Shown: positions 1-7,976, numbered from the stretch's first letter. The stretch is 32,895 bases of DNA from Clostridiales bacterium (GCA_020860575.1 JAJBUB010000101.1:1-32895), one strand, 5' to 3'. Notes: generated from the letters alone by a model not told the origin. Program-made: numbers and translations.

Positions 1-64
1 CGTCGTCCAGCTCCTCCATCTCCGCCAGGTATTCATAGGGCAGCGCCACATAATTCCTGGACAT
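1..64 (-). CDS. 5' end of an unidentified leftward gene (partial)
   Basis: Only the first 21 codons lie in the window; the gene continues beyond position 1. The reading starts at ATG (62-64) and begins MSRNYVALPYEYLAEMEEL. A purine-rich ribosome binding site (GAGAGGAG on the minus strand, about 71-79) precedes it, and a good promoter lies just upstream at 97-125. The start resembles small Clostridia hypothetical proteins that begin with an 'xRNYxALPYEYLxEM' segment, some of them phage-associated. Too little is visible to assign a function. The existence of the gene is well supported by promoter, RBS and open frame; its identity is unknown. Confidence 0.6.
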   Translation of the reverse strand, partial: MSRNYVALPYEYLAEMEELDD

Positions 65-96
65 ATTTTTCGCTCCTCTCTGGGTCTGATACCAAT

Positions 97-125
97 AGTA
101 TAGTACAAACGTTCTATCCCGTCAA
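97..125 (-). promoter_or_regulatory. Sigma-A promoter of the leftward gene at 64, with a LexA-like half-palindrome
   Basis: Read on the minus strand, the -35 is TTGACG (120-125) and the -10 is TATACT (97-102), separated by exactly 17 bp. Inside the spacer the plus strand reads GTACAAACGTTC (103-114). This is one base away from the Gram-positive LexA box GAAC-N4-GTTC. The promoter is convincing; the LexA reading is only a possibility. Confidence 0.7.
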
Positions 126-140
126 TGCAACAATCCGCAT

Positions 141-195
141 TTTACCGGAACTTTACCGATACCTGATTTCACATCTTACATAGGGCCGATACAAT
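141..195 (+). promoter_or_regulatory. Promoter of the phosphate-binding protein/cotransporter pair, with Pho-box-like repeats
   Basis: A -35 TTCACA (168-173) and a -10 TACAAT (190-195) are separated by 16 bp, about 70 bp ahead of the lipoprotein start. Upstream of the -35 the hexamer TTTACC occurs twice (141-146 and 152-157), exactly 11 bp apart. Bacillus PhoP binds TT-A-C-A-type hexamers repeated every 11 bp, so this could be a phosphate-response site, which suits the two downstream genes. Only two clean copies are seen rather than four, so the regulator is an inference. Confidence 0.5.
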
Positions 196-265
196 GGAAC
201 TGTACGGTTTTCTACCGTGAGCAGAACGACTGCAATCAGTTGGAAAAAGAAAGGTAGAGTACTTC

Positions 266-1162
266 ATGGGAAAACGGAAACGAATCCTTCCGTTGCTCCT
301 GGCCGTGGCGCTGATGATGAGCGGCTGCGGAGCGGCGGCACAGAGCCTCCCGGCGGTGGACGGCCTGGACGATCTGGGCGGGGTCCAGGTGGTGTCCAGA
401 GAGGAAGGCTCCGGCACCCGGAGCGCCTTTGCAGAGCTGGTGGGCTTTGACGAGAGCACGGACGGCGAGCGCGCCGACGCCACGGCGGAGACGGCCCTGG
501 TGGTCACGGACGCAGAGGTGGCGATCGACGCCGTAGCGTCCGACCCGTCGGCGGTGGGCTATGTCTCCATGGGGGCGCTGGACGCCCTGGACGGGGCGAA
601 GGCCCTGGCGGTGGACGGGGTGGAGGCCACCCTGGACAACGTGAAAAAGGGCAGCTATCCCCTGAGCCGCCCCTTCTGCCTGGCCTGGAGCGGCAGCCTC
701 AGCGAGCTGGAGCAGGATTTCCTGACCTATGTGCTGGGCAAGGGACAGGCCATTGTGGGACAGAGCTATGTGACGGTGGCGGATTCCACCTCCTTCCTCT
801 CCGGAAAGCAATCCGGCACCATCACCATCCACGGCTCCACCTCCGCCGCCCCGCTGCTGGAGGCGCTGGCGGAGGAATATATGACCCTCAACCCCAACGC
901 TACGGTAGAGGTGATGGCCTCCGATTCCACCACCGGACTGAACGACGCCATGCAGGGCAAATGCGACTTTGGCGCGGCCTCCCGGGAGCTGAAGGACTAC
1001 GAGGCGGAGCTGCTGGAGTATGAGACCATAGCGGAGGACGGCATCGCCGTCATCGTCAACGGGGAGAACCCCCTGGACGCCGTCACCCTGGAGGAGCTGT
1101 ACGGCCTCTTCACCGGGACCATCGCGGACTGGAACACCATCAATACAGAAAGGGAAGACTGA
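266..1162 (+). CDS. PstS-like phosphate-binding lipoprotein with circularly permuted halves
   Basis: The 298-residue protein has a lipoprotein signal: a basic start, a hydrophobic stretch at 7-18 and a lipobox MSGC with Cys21. It should be tethered outside the membrane. The two PstS halves are in reversed order. Residues 40-170 match the normally C-terminal half (VVSREEGSGTR at 42-52, NVKKGSYPLSRPF near 125-137, GKGQAIV near 158-164). Residues 184-290 match the normally N-terminal half (GTITIHGSTSAAP, ASDSTTG, AASRELKD near 237-244, DGIAVIVN near 258-265, LFTGTIADWN at 281-290). The protein ends where the canonical family would continue into its first segment here. The start is set by the RBS AAGGTAGAG (251-259). 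The stop is one base before the Na/Pi cotransporter start. No pstCAB genes are nearby. Phosphate as ligand is inferred from family motifs. Confidence 0.82.
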   Translation: MGKRKRILPLLLAVALMMSGCGAAAQSLPAVDGLDDLGGVQVVSREEGSGTRSAFAELVGFDESTDGERADATAETALVVTDAEVAIDAVASDPSAVGYVSMGALDALDGAKALAVDGVEATLDNVKKGSYPLSRPFCLAWSGSLSELEQDFLTYVLGKGQAIVGQSYVTVADSTSFLSGKQSGTITIHGSTSAAPLLEALAEEYMTLNPNATVEVMASDSTTGLNDAMQGKCDFGAASRELKDYEAELLEYETIAEDGIAVIVNGENPLDAVTLEELYGLFTGTIADWNTINTERED

Positions 1163-1163
1163 G

Positions 1164-2855
1164 ATGAGCGACACATTACAGATCATTTTCGGCCTGTTCG
1201 GCGGACTGGCCATCTTTATTTACGGCATGAACCTGATGAGCGAGTGCCTCCAGAAAGCGGCGGGAGAGCGGATGAAGCAGATTTTGGGCCTGCTGACCCG
1301 GAACCGGCTTATGGGTGTGGTGGCCGGAGCGCTGGTGACGGCGGTGCTCCAGAGCAGCAGCGCCACCACCGTCATGGCCATCGGCTTTGTCAGCGCGGGG
1401 CTGATGACCTTGCCCCAGGCCATCTCCATCATCTTCGGCGCCAACATCGGCACCACCATCACCGCCCAGATCATCGCCTTTAAGATCACGGACTATATCT
1501 ATGTGTTCATATTCGCAGGCTTCCTCGTGTCCTTCATCAGCAAGAACGAGAAGGTGAAGAATATCGGCCGGACGGTGTTCGCCTTCGGCCTGCTCTTCCT
1601 GGGCATCGAGACCATGGGCGACGTGATGAAGCCCCTGGCCTCCAGCCCGGTGTTCACCGACATGATCGCCCAGGTGGCGGACATCCCGGTGCTGGGGGTG
1701 GCAGTAGGCACCCTGATGACCCTGGTGGTCCAGAGCAGCAGCGCCACCATCGCCGTGCTGCAAAACTTCGCCTCCCAGGCCGGCGCAGACGGTGTGACCA
1801 GCATCCTGGGCCTGGCGGGGGCCATCCCCATCCTGCTGGGCGACAATATCGGCACCACCATCACCGCCCTGCTGGCCAGCGTGGGCCAGTCCAGAGACGC
1901 CAAGCGGACGGCAGTGGCCCACAGCATCTTCAACATCTCCGGCGCGCTGCTGTTCATCTGGTTCGTAAAGCCCTATGCGGCATTGATCCAGTACATCTCT
2001 CCCCAGGGGATCGAGGTGGAGGTCATCTCCCGCCAGATCGCCAACGCCCACACCATCTTCAACCTGACCATGACGATCATCTGGATCTTCCTGCTGGGGG
2101 TGATGGTGAAGATCGTCACAAAGATCATCCCGGACGGCAAGGAGGGGCTGGCCGACCTGTCCAGGCCCTGCTATCTGGATAAAAATGTCATGGCCCAGCC
2201 TGCGGCGGCCCTCCGCCTGGTGGCCCGGGAGGTGCTGCATTGCAGCGAGATGGTGAAGACGATGCTGCTGGATGTGAAGGAATCCGTCGGAAACGGCAGC
2301 ACCAAAATCCTCCAGGAGGTCAAGACCTACGGCGAGGCGCTGAACTCCCTCCATGTGGAAATTCACGAGTATGTGGCGGAGCTGTTCTCCGCCGGTGTGC
2401 TGACGGAGCAGCAGGCGTCCCAGACGGCCCGGCTGCTGTACGTCCTCAGCGACGTGGAGCGGATGGGCGGCCTGGCCGTGGAGCTGGGAGACGCCATGCA
2501 GGAGCGGAAGGAGAAGAAGTACAACTACTCCAGGGAGGCCATGAACGACCTGGAGGAGAGCCTGACCTATATCGAGGGGATGTATGCCGACGCCATGACC
2601 GCCCTGGCCAGCAGCTCTCTGGAGCCGTTGCAGCGCAGCCTGGAGCAGAAGGAGACGGTGCTGGACCTGGACATCAAGATGCGGAAGGAACATATGCAGC
2701 GGGTGAACAAGGGGACCTGCAAGAAGAAGCTGTCCGTCCCCTTCATGCAGATCTTGCACTGCATCGACCGCATGGGCAACAGCTGCGTCAATCTGGCCGA
2801 GGTGGCCGCCAACGAGATGAGCTTCACCTACTTCATCGGGGCGGAGAGCAACTAG
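1164..2855 (+). CDS. Na+/phosphate cotransporter (NptA/YjbB type) with PhoU-like C-terminal domain
   Basis: This 563-residue membrane protein belongs to the Na/Pi-cotransporter (SLC34-like) family. Its membrane part has the inverted-repeat signature twice: QSSSATT at 63-69 with ANIGTTITA near 93-101, and QSSSATI at 190-196 with DNIGTTITA in the second half. Residues from about 345 to 555 are soluble, helical and charged, as in the PhoU-like domain carried by bacterial members. It should import or export phosphate with sodium. The start is ATG directly after the TGA of the lipoprotein gene, with a GGGAAG ribosome site inside that gene, so the two are translationally coupled. A strong terminator follows the stop. 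Direction of transport and the role of the PhoU-like domain cannot be read from sequence. Confidence 0.93.
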   Translation: MSDTLQIIFGLFGGLAIFIYGMNLMSECLQKAAGERMKQILGLLTRNRLMGVVAGALVTAVLQSSSATTVMAIGFVSAGLMTLPQAISIIFGANIGTTITAQIIAFKITDYIYVFIFAGFLVSFISKNEKVKNIGRTVFAFGLLFLGIETMGDVMKPLASSPVFTDMIAQVADIPVLGVAVGTLMTLVVQSSSATIAVLQNFASQAGADGVTSILGLAGAIPILLGDNIGTTITALLASVGQSRDAKRTAVAHSIFNISGALLFIWFVKPYAALIQYISPQGIEVEVISRQIANAHTIFNLTMTIIWIFLLGVMVKIVTKIIPDGKEGLADLSRPCYLDKNVMAQPAAALRLVAREVLHCSEMVKTMLLDVKESVGNGSTKILQEVKTYGEALNSLHVEIHEYVAELFSAGVLTEQQASQTARLLYVLSDVERMGGLAVELGDAMQERKEKKYNYSREAMNDLEESLTYIEGMYADAMTALASSSLEPLQRSLEQKETVLDLDIKMRKEHMQRVNKGTCKKKLSVPFMQILHCIDRMGNSCVNLAEVAANEMSFTYFIGAESN

Positions 2856-2887
2856 ACCGGGAGAACGCCCCCTCGGCAAAAAGACGA

Positions 2888-2924
2888 CCCCTCCGGGAGA
2901 GAAATCTCCCGGAGGGGCCTTTTT
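2888..2924 (+). terminator. Strong bidirectional intrinsic terminator
   Basis: A perfect 13-bp stem (CCCCTCCGGGAGA at 2888-2900, TCTCCCGGAGGGG at 2905-2917) closes on a GAAA tetraloop and is followed by CCTTTTT. It ends the phosphate operon. On the minus strand the same hairpin is followed by TCGTCTTTTT, so it should also stop transcription of the convergent hydrolase gene. Confidence 0.95.
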
Positions 2925-2947
2925 GCTTAGGGAAGCAGAGGATGTCT

Positions 2948-5752
2948 TTACTTGGCGGCGTTCTCAGCCTTCCACTTTTTCATCTTGCCGTGGCGGCGGA
3001 CGAAGTAGAGGACGCACAGGGCCACCAGGGCCACGTCAACCACGCCCACGGTGATGTACAGCCAGTAAGCCACGGGGGTGTAACTGATCTCCTCACCCAC
3101 GCTGTTGGCGGCGGTGTAGAGGATGTTGTGGGTGGCGGTGCGGAGGGCCTGCTGTCCGGAGTTGGTGCCGGTCAGGGCCTCGGTGGGGGACTGAATGTTG
3201 GCCAGGGACAGGATCAGGTCGTTGCCGGAGGCGATGGCCCGGTCGATGTTCACATAGGAGAGCTGGAGGATACAGTCGGTGATGACGGTGCCCTCAAAGC
3301 CCCACTCGTCCCGGAGAACGGTGTTGAGCAGCGCGGAGCTCTCGGCGGCGCAGGTAGCGCCGATCCGGTTGAAGGAGGACATGATGCCCCGGGTGCCGCC
3401 CTCTTTTACGGCGATCTCAAAGGCCTTGAAGTAAATTTCCCGCATGGCCTGCTCGTTGACCCAGGTCAGCAGACCGCCGGAATCCCGGTTGGACTCCTGG
3501 TCGTTGACGGCGAAGTGCTTGCAGTAGGTGGTCACGCCCTGGGACTGGATGCCCTGCACCTCGGCGGCGGCCATCTTGCCGGAGTGGACGCCGTCCTCGG
3601 AGTAGTACTCATAGTTCCGGCCGGAGAAGGGGGAGCGGTGGATGTTCATGGCGGGGGCGTACAGGGCGGCCACCTCCATGGCGATGGCCTCCTGGGCGAA
3701 GGTCACGCCCATCTCATAGGCCAGGTCGGTGTTCCAGGTGCAGGCCAGCATGGACTGGGCGCAGTACTGGGTGCCGGTGGTGCCCGCCATGATGTTGTTG
3801 ATGCCGTTGGGGCCGTCCACCTCCACATAGGCGGACTTGCCTACAGAGGCTACAGACTGGGTGGCCCAGCCGCCGTTGGAGACCAGGTTCACCATCTCGT
3901 CCACGGAGACCTGCTCCAGCAGATCGTCCCACAGGGGGTCGTCATAGTCCAGCCCGGCCACGTCCTCCAGGGTCAGGCCGTGGTTGGCCACCACGATGGC
4001 CTCGGCGCTCTCGTCGGTGGGAACGGTGGTGTCGTTGATGACGGCCAGGGTGGACTCAGAGGCCTCCCGGCTGAAGGCGGCCCGCTCGGTGGGGAAGGTG
4101 CCCTCCCAGTCGGCCCGGGTCAGGTAGGTGGCGCACTCGCCGAAGCTGACGTCGTCGAACTGGTTGACGGCGGCGATGTTGTCGGTGGAGCGGGCGCCGT
4201 CGTTGTCGTCGTTATAGATGACGTCGGCGTCCACGGTGACGGTGCGGCTGTCGATGAGGTCGTGGGAGTTGTTCATGAGCTTGATCTCATAGTCACCGGC
4301 CTCCAGGACGTAAGCGCCGCCCTCGGCCTTGATGCCGGAGTAGTCATAGGAGGCCATGTCCTCATAGAGGAAGCTGATGGTGACCGTCTCGCTTGTGCCT
4401 GGCTCCAGCGTCTCCGTCTTGCCGAAGTCCGCCAGGACGACCTCACTCTTCTCAATGCCGCCCACGGTGTAGGGGGCGGTGTAGTAGACCTGGACCACGT
4501 CCTTGCCCGCCACAGAGTCGGTGTTGGTGACGGTGACATCCACGGTGATGGTGGTGCCGTCGTCGGTGAAGCTGGTGATCTCCTGGTCAAAGCTGGTGTA
4601 GCTCAGGCCATAGCCGAAGGGGTACTGGACGGTGGCGTCGTAGTCGATAAAGCCGTCCGCCGCCGCCGTCTCATAGTAGCGGTAGCCCACATAGATGCCC
4701 TCGATGTAGTCCACATAGTGGTAGTTGTCCGGGTCCGTGCTGGCACCGATGGGGTTGGTGTTCGTCCACTCAATATTGGTGTAGTCGTAGTCGCCCAGGC
4801 TGTAGTAGCTGGGGGCGCTCTCCACCTCATAGGCGAAGGTGTCGGAGGTGCGGCCGGAGGGGTTCACGATGCCCGCCAGCACCTCGCCCACGGAGTTGGC
4901 GCCGGTGGAGCCAAGACAGCCAATCCACAGGGCGGCGTCGATGCCGTCCTCCTCCAGCCAGCCCAGCTCCATGGCGTTGGTGGAGTTGACCAGGACGATG
5001 ACGGTGTCAAAGTTCTCCTTGATCACGTTCAGCACGTCGATCTCCACCTGCTGAAGCTCCAGGTAGTGCTTGCCCGCGTCGCCGCCGCTGACCGTCTGCT
5101 CGGTCAGCGCGCCGGAGGCCACGATCTCAGTGACCTTGTCGGGGTCCATGTCCATGGGCAGGTCTGCGCCCTCGCCGCCCAGACGGGAGATGACGAACAC
5201 GGCCACGCTGGAATAGGCCTTGGCGTTCTCCAGCAGCTCATCGGAGTACTCGTCCACAGACGGCTCGTTGATGTCGAAGTTGTTGCCGGTGTAGCCCACG
5301 CCGGTACGCTCCACATAATGCTCGTCGTAGAAGTCCACCAGCTCCTGGTTGACGGTGAGTCCGGCGTTCTCCAGGCCCTGGGCCAGGGTCACGTTGTTGG
5401 TGCTGTCACCGGCGCCGGAGCCGGAGCCGCCGTACACGGTGTCCCGGGAGCCGTAACCGAACAGGTTGACGGCGGTGCCGGAGGCCAGGGGCAGGGTGCT
5501 GTCGCTGTTCTCCAGCAGCACGATGCCCTCGCTCTCGATCTCCTGGGTCATGTCCTTGGAGGCCTGGGCGGCTGCTGCGGTGGTCTCCTCGTCGGCGGCG
5601 GGGGCCAGGAAGGAGTTGATAGTGTCAAAATACTGGGGGACCAGGGTGATCAGCGCTGCATTCAGCACGATCAGGATGACCAGAAGGATGCACATCAGCA
5701 CGAAGGGCACCTTTCCGGGGCGGCGGACGCCGCCTTGGGCGGTTTCTTTCAT
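2948..5752 (-). CDS. Membrane-anchored glycoside hydrolase family 3 protein (beta-glucosidase-like), domain-swapped
   Basis: The 934-residue protein has a membrane helix near each end (about 15-39 and 894-918). Between them the GH3 domains run in the swapped order. The GH3 C-type alpha/beta sandwich comes first (about 70-390, with ISRLGGEGADLP at 188-199, NPSGRTSDTF and YPFGYGLSYT). A fibronectin-III-like domain follows (about 400-500). The catalytic barrel is last (about 590-870, with VDGPNG, RNYEYYSEDG near 712-721, CKHFAVND near 744-751). The likely nucleophile is Asp826 in VITDC; Glu194 in the GGEG loop is a candidate acid/base. It should release terminal beta-linked sugars at the cell surface; the substrate is unknown. 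The start was placed at ATG 5752 because AAGGAGGA lies 8 bases upstream and the membrane helix then sits at the N terminus. It lies downstream of a LytTR two-component pair. Confidence 0.88.
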   Translation of the reverse strand: MKETAQGGVRRPGKVPFVLMCILLVILIVLNAALITLVPQYFDTINSFLAPAADEETTAAAAQASKDMTQEIESEGIVLLENSDSTLPLASGTAVNLFGYGSRDTVYGGSGSGAGDSTNNVTLAQGLENAGLTVNQELVDFYDEHYVERTGVGYTGNNFDINEPSVDEYSDELLENAKAYSSVAVFVISRLGGEGADLPMDMDPDKVTEIVASGALTEQTVSGGDAGKHYLELQQVEIDVLNVIKENFDTVIVLVNSTNAMELGWLEEDGIDAALWIGCLGSTGANSVGEVLAGIVNPSGRTSDTFAYEVESAPSYYSLGDYDYTNIEWTNTNPIGASTDPDNYHYVDYIEGIYVGYRYYETAAADGFIDYDATVQYPFGYGLSYTSFDQEITSFTDDGTTITVDVTVTNTDSVAGKDVVQVYYTAPYTVGGIEKSEVVLADFGKTETLEPGTSETVTISFLYEDMASYDYSGIKAEGGAYVLEAGDYEIKLMNNSHDLIDSRTVTVDADVIYNDDNDGARSTDNIAAVNQFDDVSFGECATYLTRADWEGTFPTERAAFSREASESTLAVINDTTVPTDESAEAIVVANHGLTLEDVAGLDYDDPLWDDLLEQVSVDEMVNLVSNGGWATQSVASVGKSAYVEVDGPNGINNIMAGTTGTQYCAQSMLACTWNTDLAYEMGVTFAQEAIAMEVAALYAPAMNIHRSPFSGRNYEYYSEDGVHSGKMAAAEVQGIQSQGVTTYCKHFAVNDQESNRDSGGLLTWVNEQAMREIYFKAFEIAVKEGGTRGIMSSFNRIGATCAAESSALLNTVLRDEWGFEGTVITDCILQLSYVNIDRAIASGNDLILSLANIQSPTEALTGTNSGQQALRTATHNILYTAANSVGEEISYTPVAYWLYITVGVVDVALVALCVLYFVRRHGKMKKWKAENAAK

Positions 5753-5771
5753 GAAAAAATTCCTCCTTTTT

Positions 5772-5807
5772 CCAGAGATTCTCTGGCTTGCTGCCCAAAG
5801 CATAGCA
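5772..5807 (-). promoter_or_regulatory. Extended -10 promoter and leader hairpin of the GH3 gene
   Basis: On the minus strand TGC-TATGCT (5799-5807) is an extended -10. The matching -35 position (5822-5827, CTCCTT) is poor, as expected for an activator-dependent promoter. In the leader a 6-bp hairpin (CCAGAG, loop, CTCTGG; 5772-5786) stands directly before the ribosome site and may stabilise the message. Inferred from sequence only. Confidence 0.5.
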
Positions 5808-5833
5808 CAGGGAGACGGAAAAAGGAGGAAGGC

Positions 5834-5869
5834 TGACCCAGTTTGCGCGTTTTTTGACGTAACTTGCGC
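5834..5869. promoter_or_regulatory. Direct repeat with 21-bp period: candidate LytTR response-regulator site
   Basis: On the plus strand TGACCCAGTTTGCGC (5834-5848) and TGACGTAACTTGCGC (5855-5869) agree at 11 of 15 bases, with starts exactly 21 bp apart. LytTR-domain regulators such as AgrA and ComE bind two direct repeats about two helical turns apart upstream of weak promoters. The first copy contains CCAGTTTGC, close to the LytTR half-site pattern. The repeat lies about 30 bp upstream of the GH3 -10. A LytTR regulator gene lies in the same block, so it is the obvious candidate; binding itself is inferred. Confidence 0.6.
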
Positions 5870-5905
5870 CACTTGGGGAAAAGACGGTGCGATTAGGATT
5901 GTGCA

Positions 5906-7225
5906 TTATGACTGATACCGGGGGATGGTCACACGGAGGAGGAAAATGTTGTCCTCGGTCTGGACGGTGAGGAAGCCCCCGTACTTCTCCGCCGTGTAGC
6001 GGATGCTCTTTAGCCCGAAGCCGTGATACCCCGGTTCCTGCTCCTTGGTGGTCTCCGGCAGATCGTCCTCTCCCTTCAGCGTGCCGCCGTAGTAGTTCTC
6101 CATCTGGAGAAAGACCAGGTCTGTCCGGGCGAACACGGTGACGGCGATGGTGCGTAGCTCCTCGTCCTCCAGGGCGCTCACCGCCTCGATGGCGTTGTCC
6201 AGGGCGTTGCCGAACAGGGCGTAGATGTCCACGGCGCCCATAAAGGAGAGACAGGCCCCGTCCGCCATGCAGGTCAGGGTGATGCCCCGCTGCTCACAGA
6301 GGAGGCTCTTCTCCGTCAGCACCGTGTCCAGCACCCCGTTGCCCGTCTCCACCATGGAGTCGTAGATCATCACCGACTGCTCCAGCTCCTGGATGGACTT
6401 GTCCCGCTGGCCCTGGTCGGAGATGCTCCGTAGGGCGGCGATCTGGTGCTTCAGGTCGTGGCACTTGCGGTTGATCAGCTCCACGTTCTCCGTGGCCATC
6501 TCGTACTGGGCCTTGTGCTGGAGCCAAAGCTGCTCCTGGGCGTCCAGTCTGCGCTGGTCGTCCAGCCGCCGCTTCTGGTTCACCTGAATCCACAGCACGA
6601 AGGAGCAGCAGGCGATGGCGTAGAGTAGACAGACGGGGTACAGCGTCCCGTCCACCGTCCGCAGCTCCTGGGCCACAGCACTGAGTACCAGGGCCACAGA
6701 CAGGGCGCTGACGGTGGTGGCCAGGGAGTAGGCCCCCTTCACCAGATATTCCCTGCCGGTGAGCAGATGCCGGGCATAGCCGTAATAAGTTATCAGATAG
6801 ACCAGGCCGTAGACCAGCAGATAGCCCAGGCCGTAGCTGTCCAGTGTGTCGTTCAGTGCCTGGGGGAATAGCAGCCGGTGAACGCAATAGGCCAGGTGCT
6901 GGGTCAGATAGGCGCAGGTAGTGCCGTAAAAGGCTTCCCGGAGGGGGAGACGGAAGCACAGAAGCACCAGCCCGGCCACGGCGAAGTAGGCGTCGAAGGA
7001 ATAGATCAGGGAATAGGTCATCTGACCCTGCCACATCTCCGGCAGTAATCGGGTTGCCAGCCCCAACACCCCCAGGGGGGAAAGGAGGACAAGCATCCCG
7101 CCCGGCAAAAGCCGGAGGAGGAACCGATCCCGGCGGGGACACCGGGCAAAATAGAGGGCGGAGGCCACCATCAGCTCCGCCGGGAGGGACAGGTACAGCA
7201 GGAAATCTCCCCACGATTCAATCAC
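5906..7225 (-). CDS. GHKL-domain sensor histidine kinase (AgrC-like)
   Basis: The 439-residue protein has a polytopic membrane N-terminal half (about residues 8-200, roughly six helices). A coiled-coil signalling region follows, then an HATPase_c_5/GHKL kinase core. His256 in CHDLKHQ is the likely phosphoacceptor. The N-box is FGNALDNAIEA with Asn340, and the G-box is GYHGFGLKS near 399-406. This is the kinase class that pairs with LytTR regulators and often senses peptides or cell-envelope signals. I chose the GTG start at 7225: it overlaps the regulator's stop (GTGA), has GGAGGTGGG upstream, and leaves the first membrane helix N-terminal. The frame stays open further upstream, but that stretch lies under the regulator gene. 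No AgrD/AgrB-like peptide system is visible. Confidence 0.9.
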   Translation of the reverse strand: MIESWGDFLLYLSLPAELMVASALYFARCPRRDRFLLRLLPGGMLVLLSPLGVLGLATRLLPEMWQGQMTYSLIYSFDAYFAVAGLVLLCFRLPLREAFYGTTCAYLTQHLAYCVHRLLFPQALNDTLDSYGLGYLLVYGLVYLITYYGYARHLLTGREYLVKGAYSLATTVSALSVALVLSAVAQELRTVDGTLYPVCLLYAIACCSFVLWIQVNQKRRLDDQRRLDAQEQLWLQHKAQYEMATENVELINRKCHDLKHQIAALRSISDQGQRDKSIQELEQSVMIYDSMVETGNGVLDTVLTEKSLLCEQRGITLTCMADGACLSFMGAVDIYALFGNALDNAIEAVSALEDEELRTIAVTVFARTDLVFLQMENYYGGTLKGEDDLPETTKEQEPGYHGFGLKSIRYTAEKYGGFLTVQTEDNIFLLRVTIPRYQS

Positions 7226-7932
7226 CGAAACCCACCTCCCAGATAGTCGGACAGCTGTTGCAGCACTTCCTTCCGCTTGGGACGGCTGACAGGGATCTCC
7301 TGCCCGTCCACCAGCAGGGCGTCCCGCTTCACCCCGGCGACGTTGGCCAGGTTCACCAGATAGCTGTGGCTGCACCGGACAAAGGGCAGCCCCGCCAGCT
7401 GCTCCTCCATGTCCTGGAGGCTGCCCCGGATGACAAAGGTCTCGTCCAACGTGTGGATGTGGAGCCGGTGGTTGATGACCTCGATATAAGAGATGGTGTC
7501 GGTGGCCACCCGGCGGGACAGGTCCCCGTCGCTGACCATGAGATACCGGCGGCTCCGGCGTCCGGCGATGCCCAACGCCTTTTTCAACTTGAGGGAGAAC
7601 TGGGGATACTTCACCGGCTTTAGGACAAAGTCCATGGCGTCCACCTCGTAGCCCCGGATGGCGAACCGGGCCATATTGGTGATGAAGATGAGCACCACCG
7701 CCGGGTCCTGCTCCCGGATGCGTTTGGCGGCGCTCATGCCGTCCAGATTGGGCATTTCGATGTCCATCAAAATCACGTCCCACACCGGGCGGTAGTCCTC
7801 CACCACGTCCAGCCCGTCTGGAAACAGGGTGGTTTGCAGCTCTGTCCCCGTCTCCCGGCTGTACCGCTCCACATACTCCTGGAGCTGCCGGGCGCAGGCG
7901 GCGTCGTCCTCTACAATGGCGATACGGGGCAT
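7222..7932 (-). CDS. LytTR-family response regulator
   Basis: The 236-residue protein has an N-terminal receiver domain (about 1-120) with the acidic pair Asp9/Asp10, phosphoacceptor Asp57 in MDIEMPNLDG, Thr85 and Lys105. A C-terminal LytTR DNA-binding domain follows (about 132-230, including YIEVINHRLHIHT and CSHSYLVNL). It should be phosphorylated by the kinase encoded immediately downstream (4-bp overlap). The likely target is the GH3 gene, whose promoter carries a LytTR-spaced direct repeat. The start is ATG 7932 with AAGGAGGG upstream. Its own promoter (7977-8005) lacks such a repeat, so autoregulation by the same site type is not supported. Confidence 0.93.
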   Translation of the reverse strand: MPRIAIVEDDAACARQLQEYVERYSRETGTELQTTLFPDGLDVVEDYRPVWDVILMDIEMPNLDGMSAAKRIREQDPAVVLIFITNMARFAIRGYEVDAMDFVLKPVKYPQFSLKLKKALGIAGRRSRRYLMVSDGDLSRRVATDTISYIEVINHRLHIHTLDETFVIRGSLQDMEEQLAGLPFVRCSHSYLVNLANVAGVKRDALLVDGQEIPVSRPKRKEVLQQLSDYLGGGFR

Positions 7933-7976
7933 GGCGATCCCTCCTTAGGGTGCAAAACAGGCGGTCAATTTCCTTT

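Noticed and set aside
2240-5836. A 1198-codon open frame on the plus strand spanning the end of the Na/Pi gene and the whole GH3 region
   Set aside because: It is antisense to a clearly recognisable GH3 enzyme, has low-complexity Gly/Val/His/Gln-rich composition typical of a GC-rich shadow frame, and has no ribosome site or family motif.
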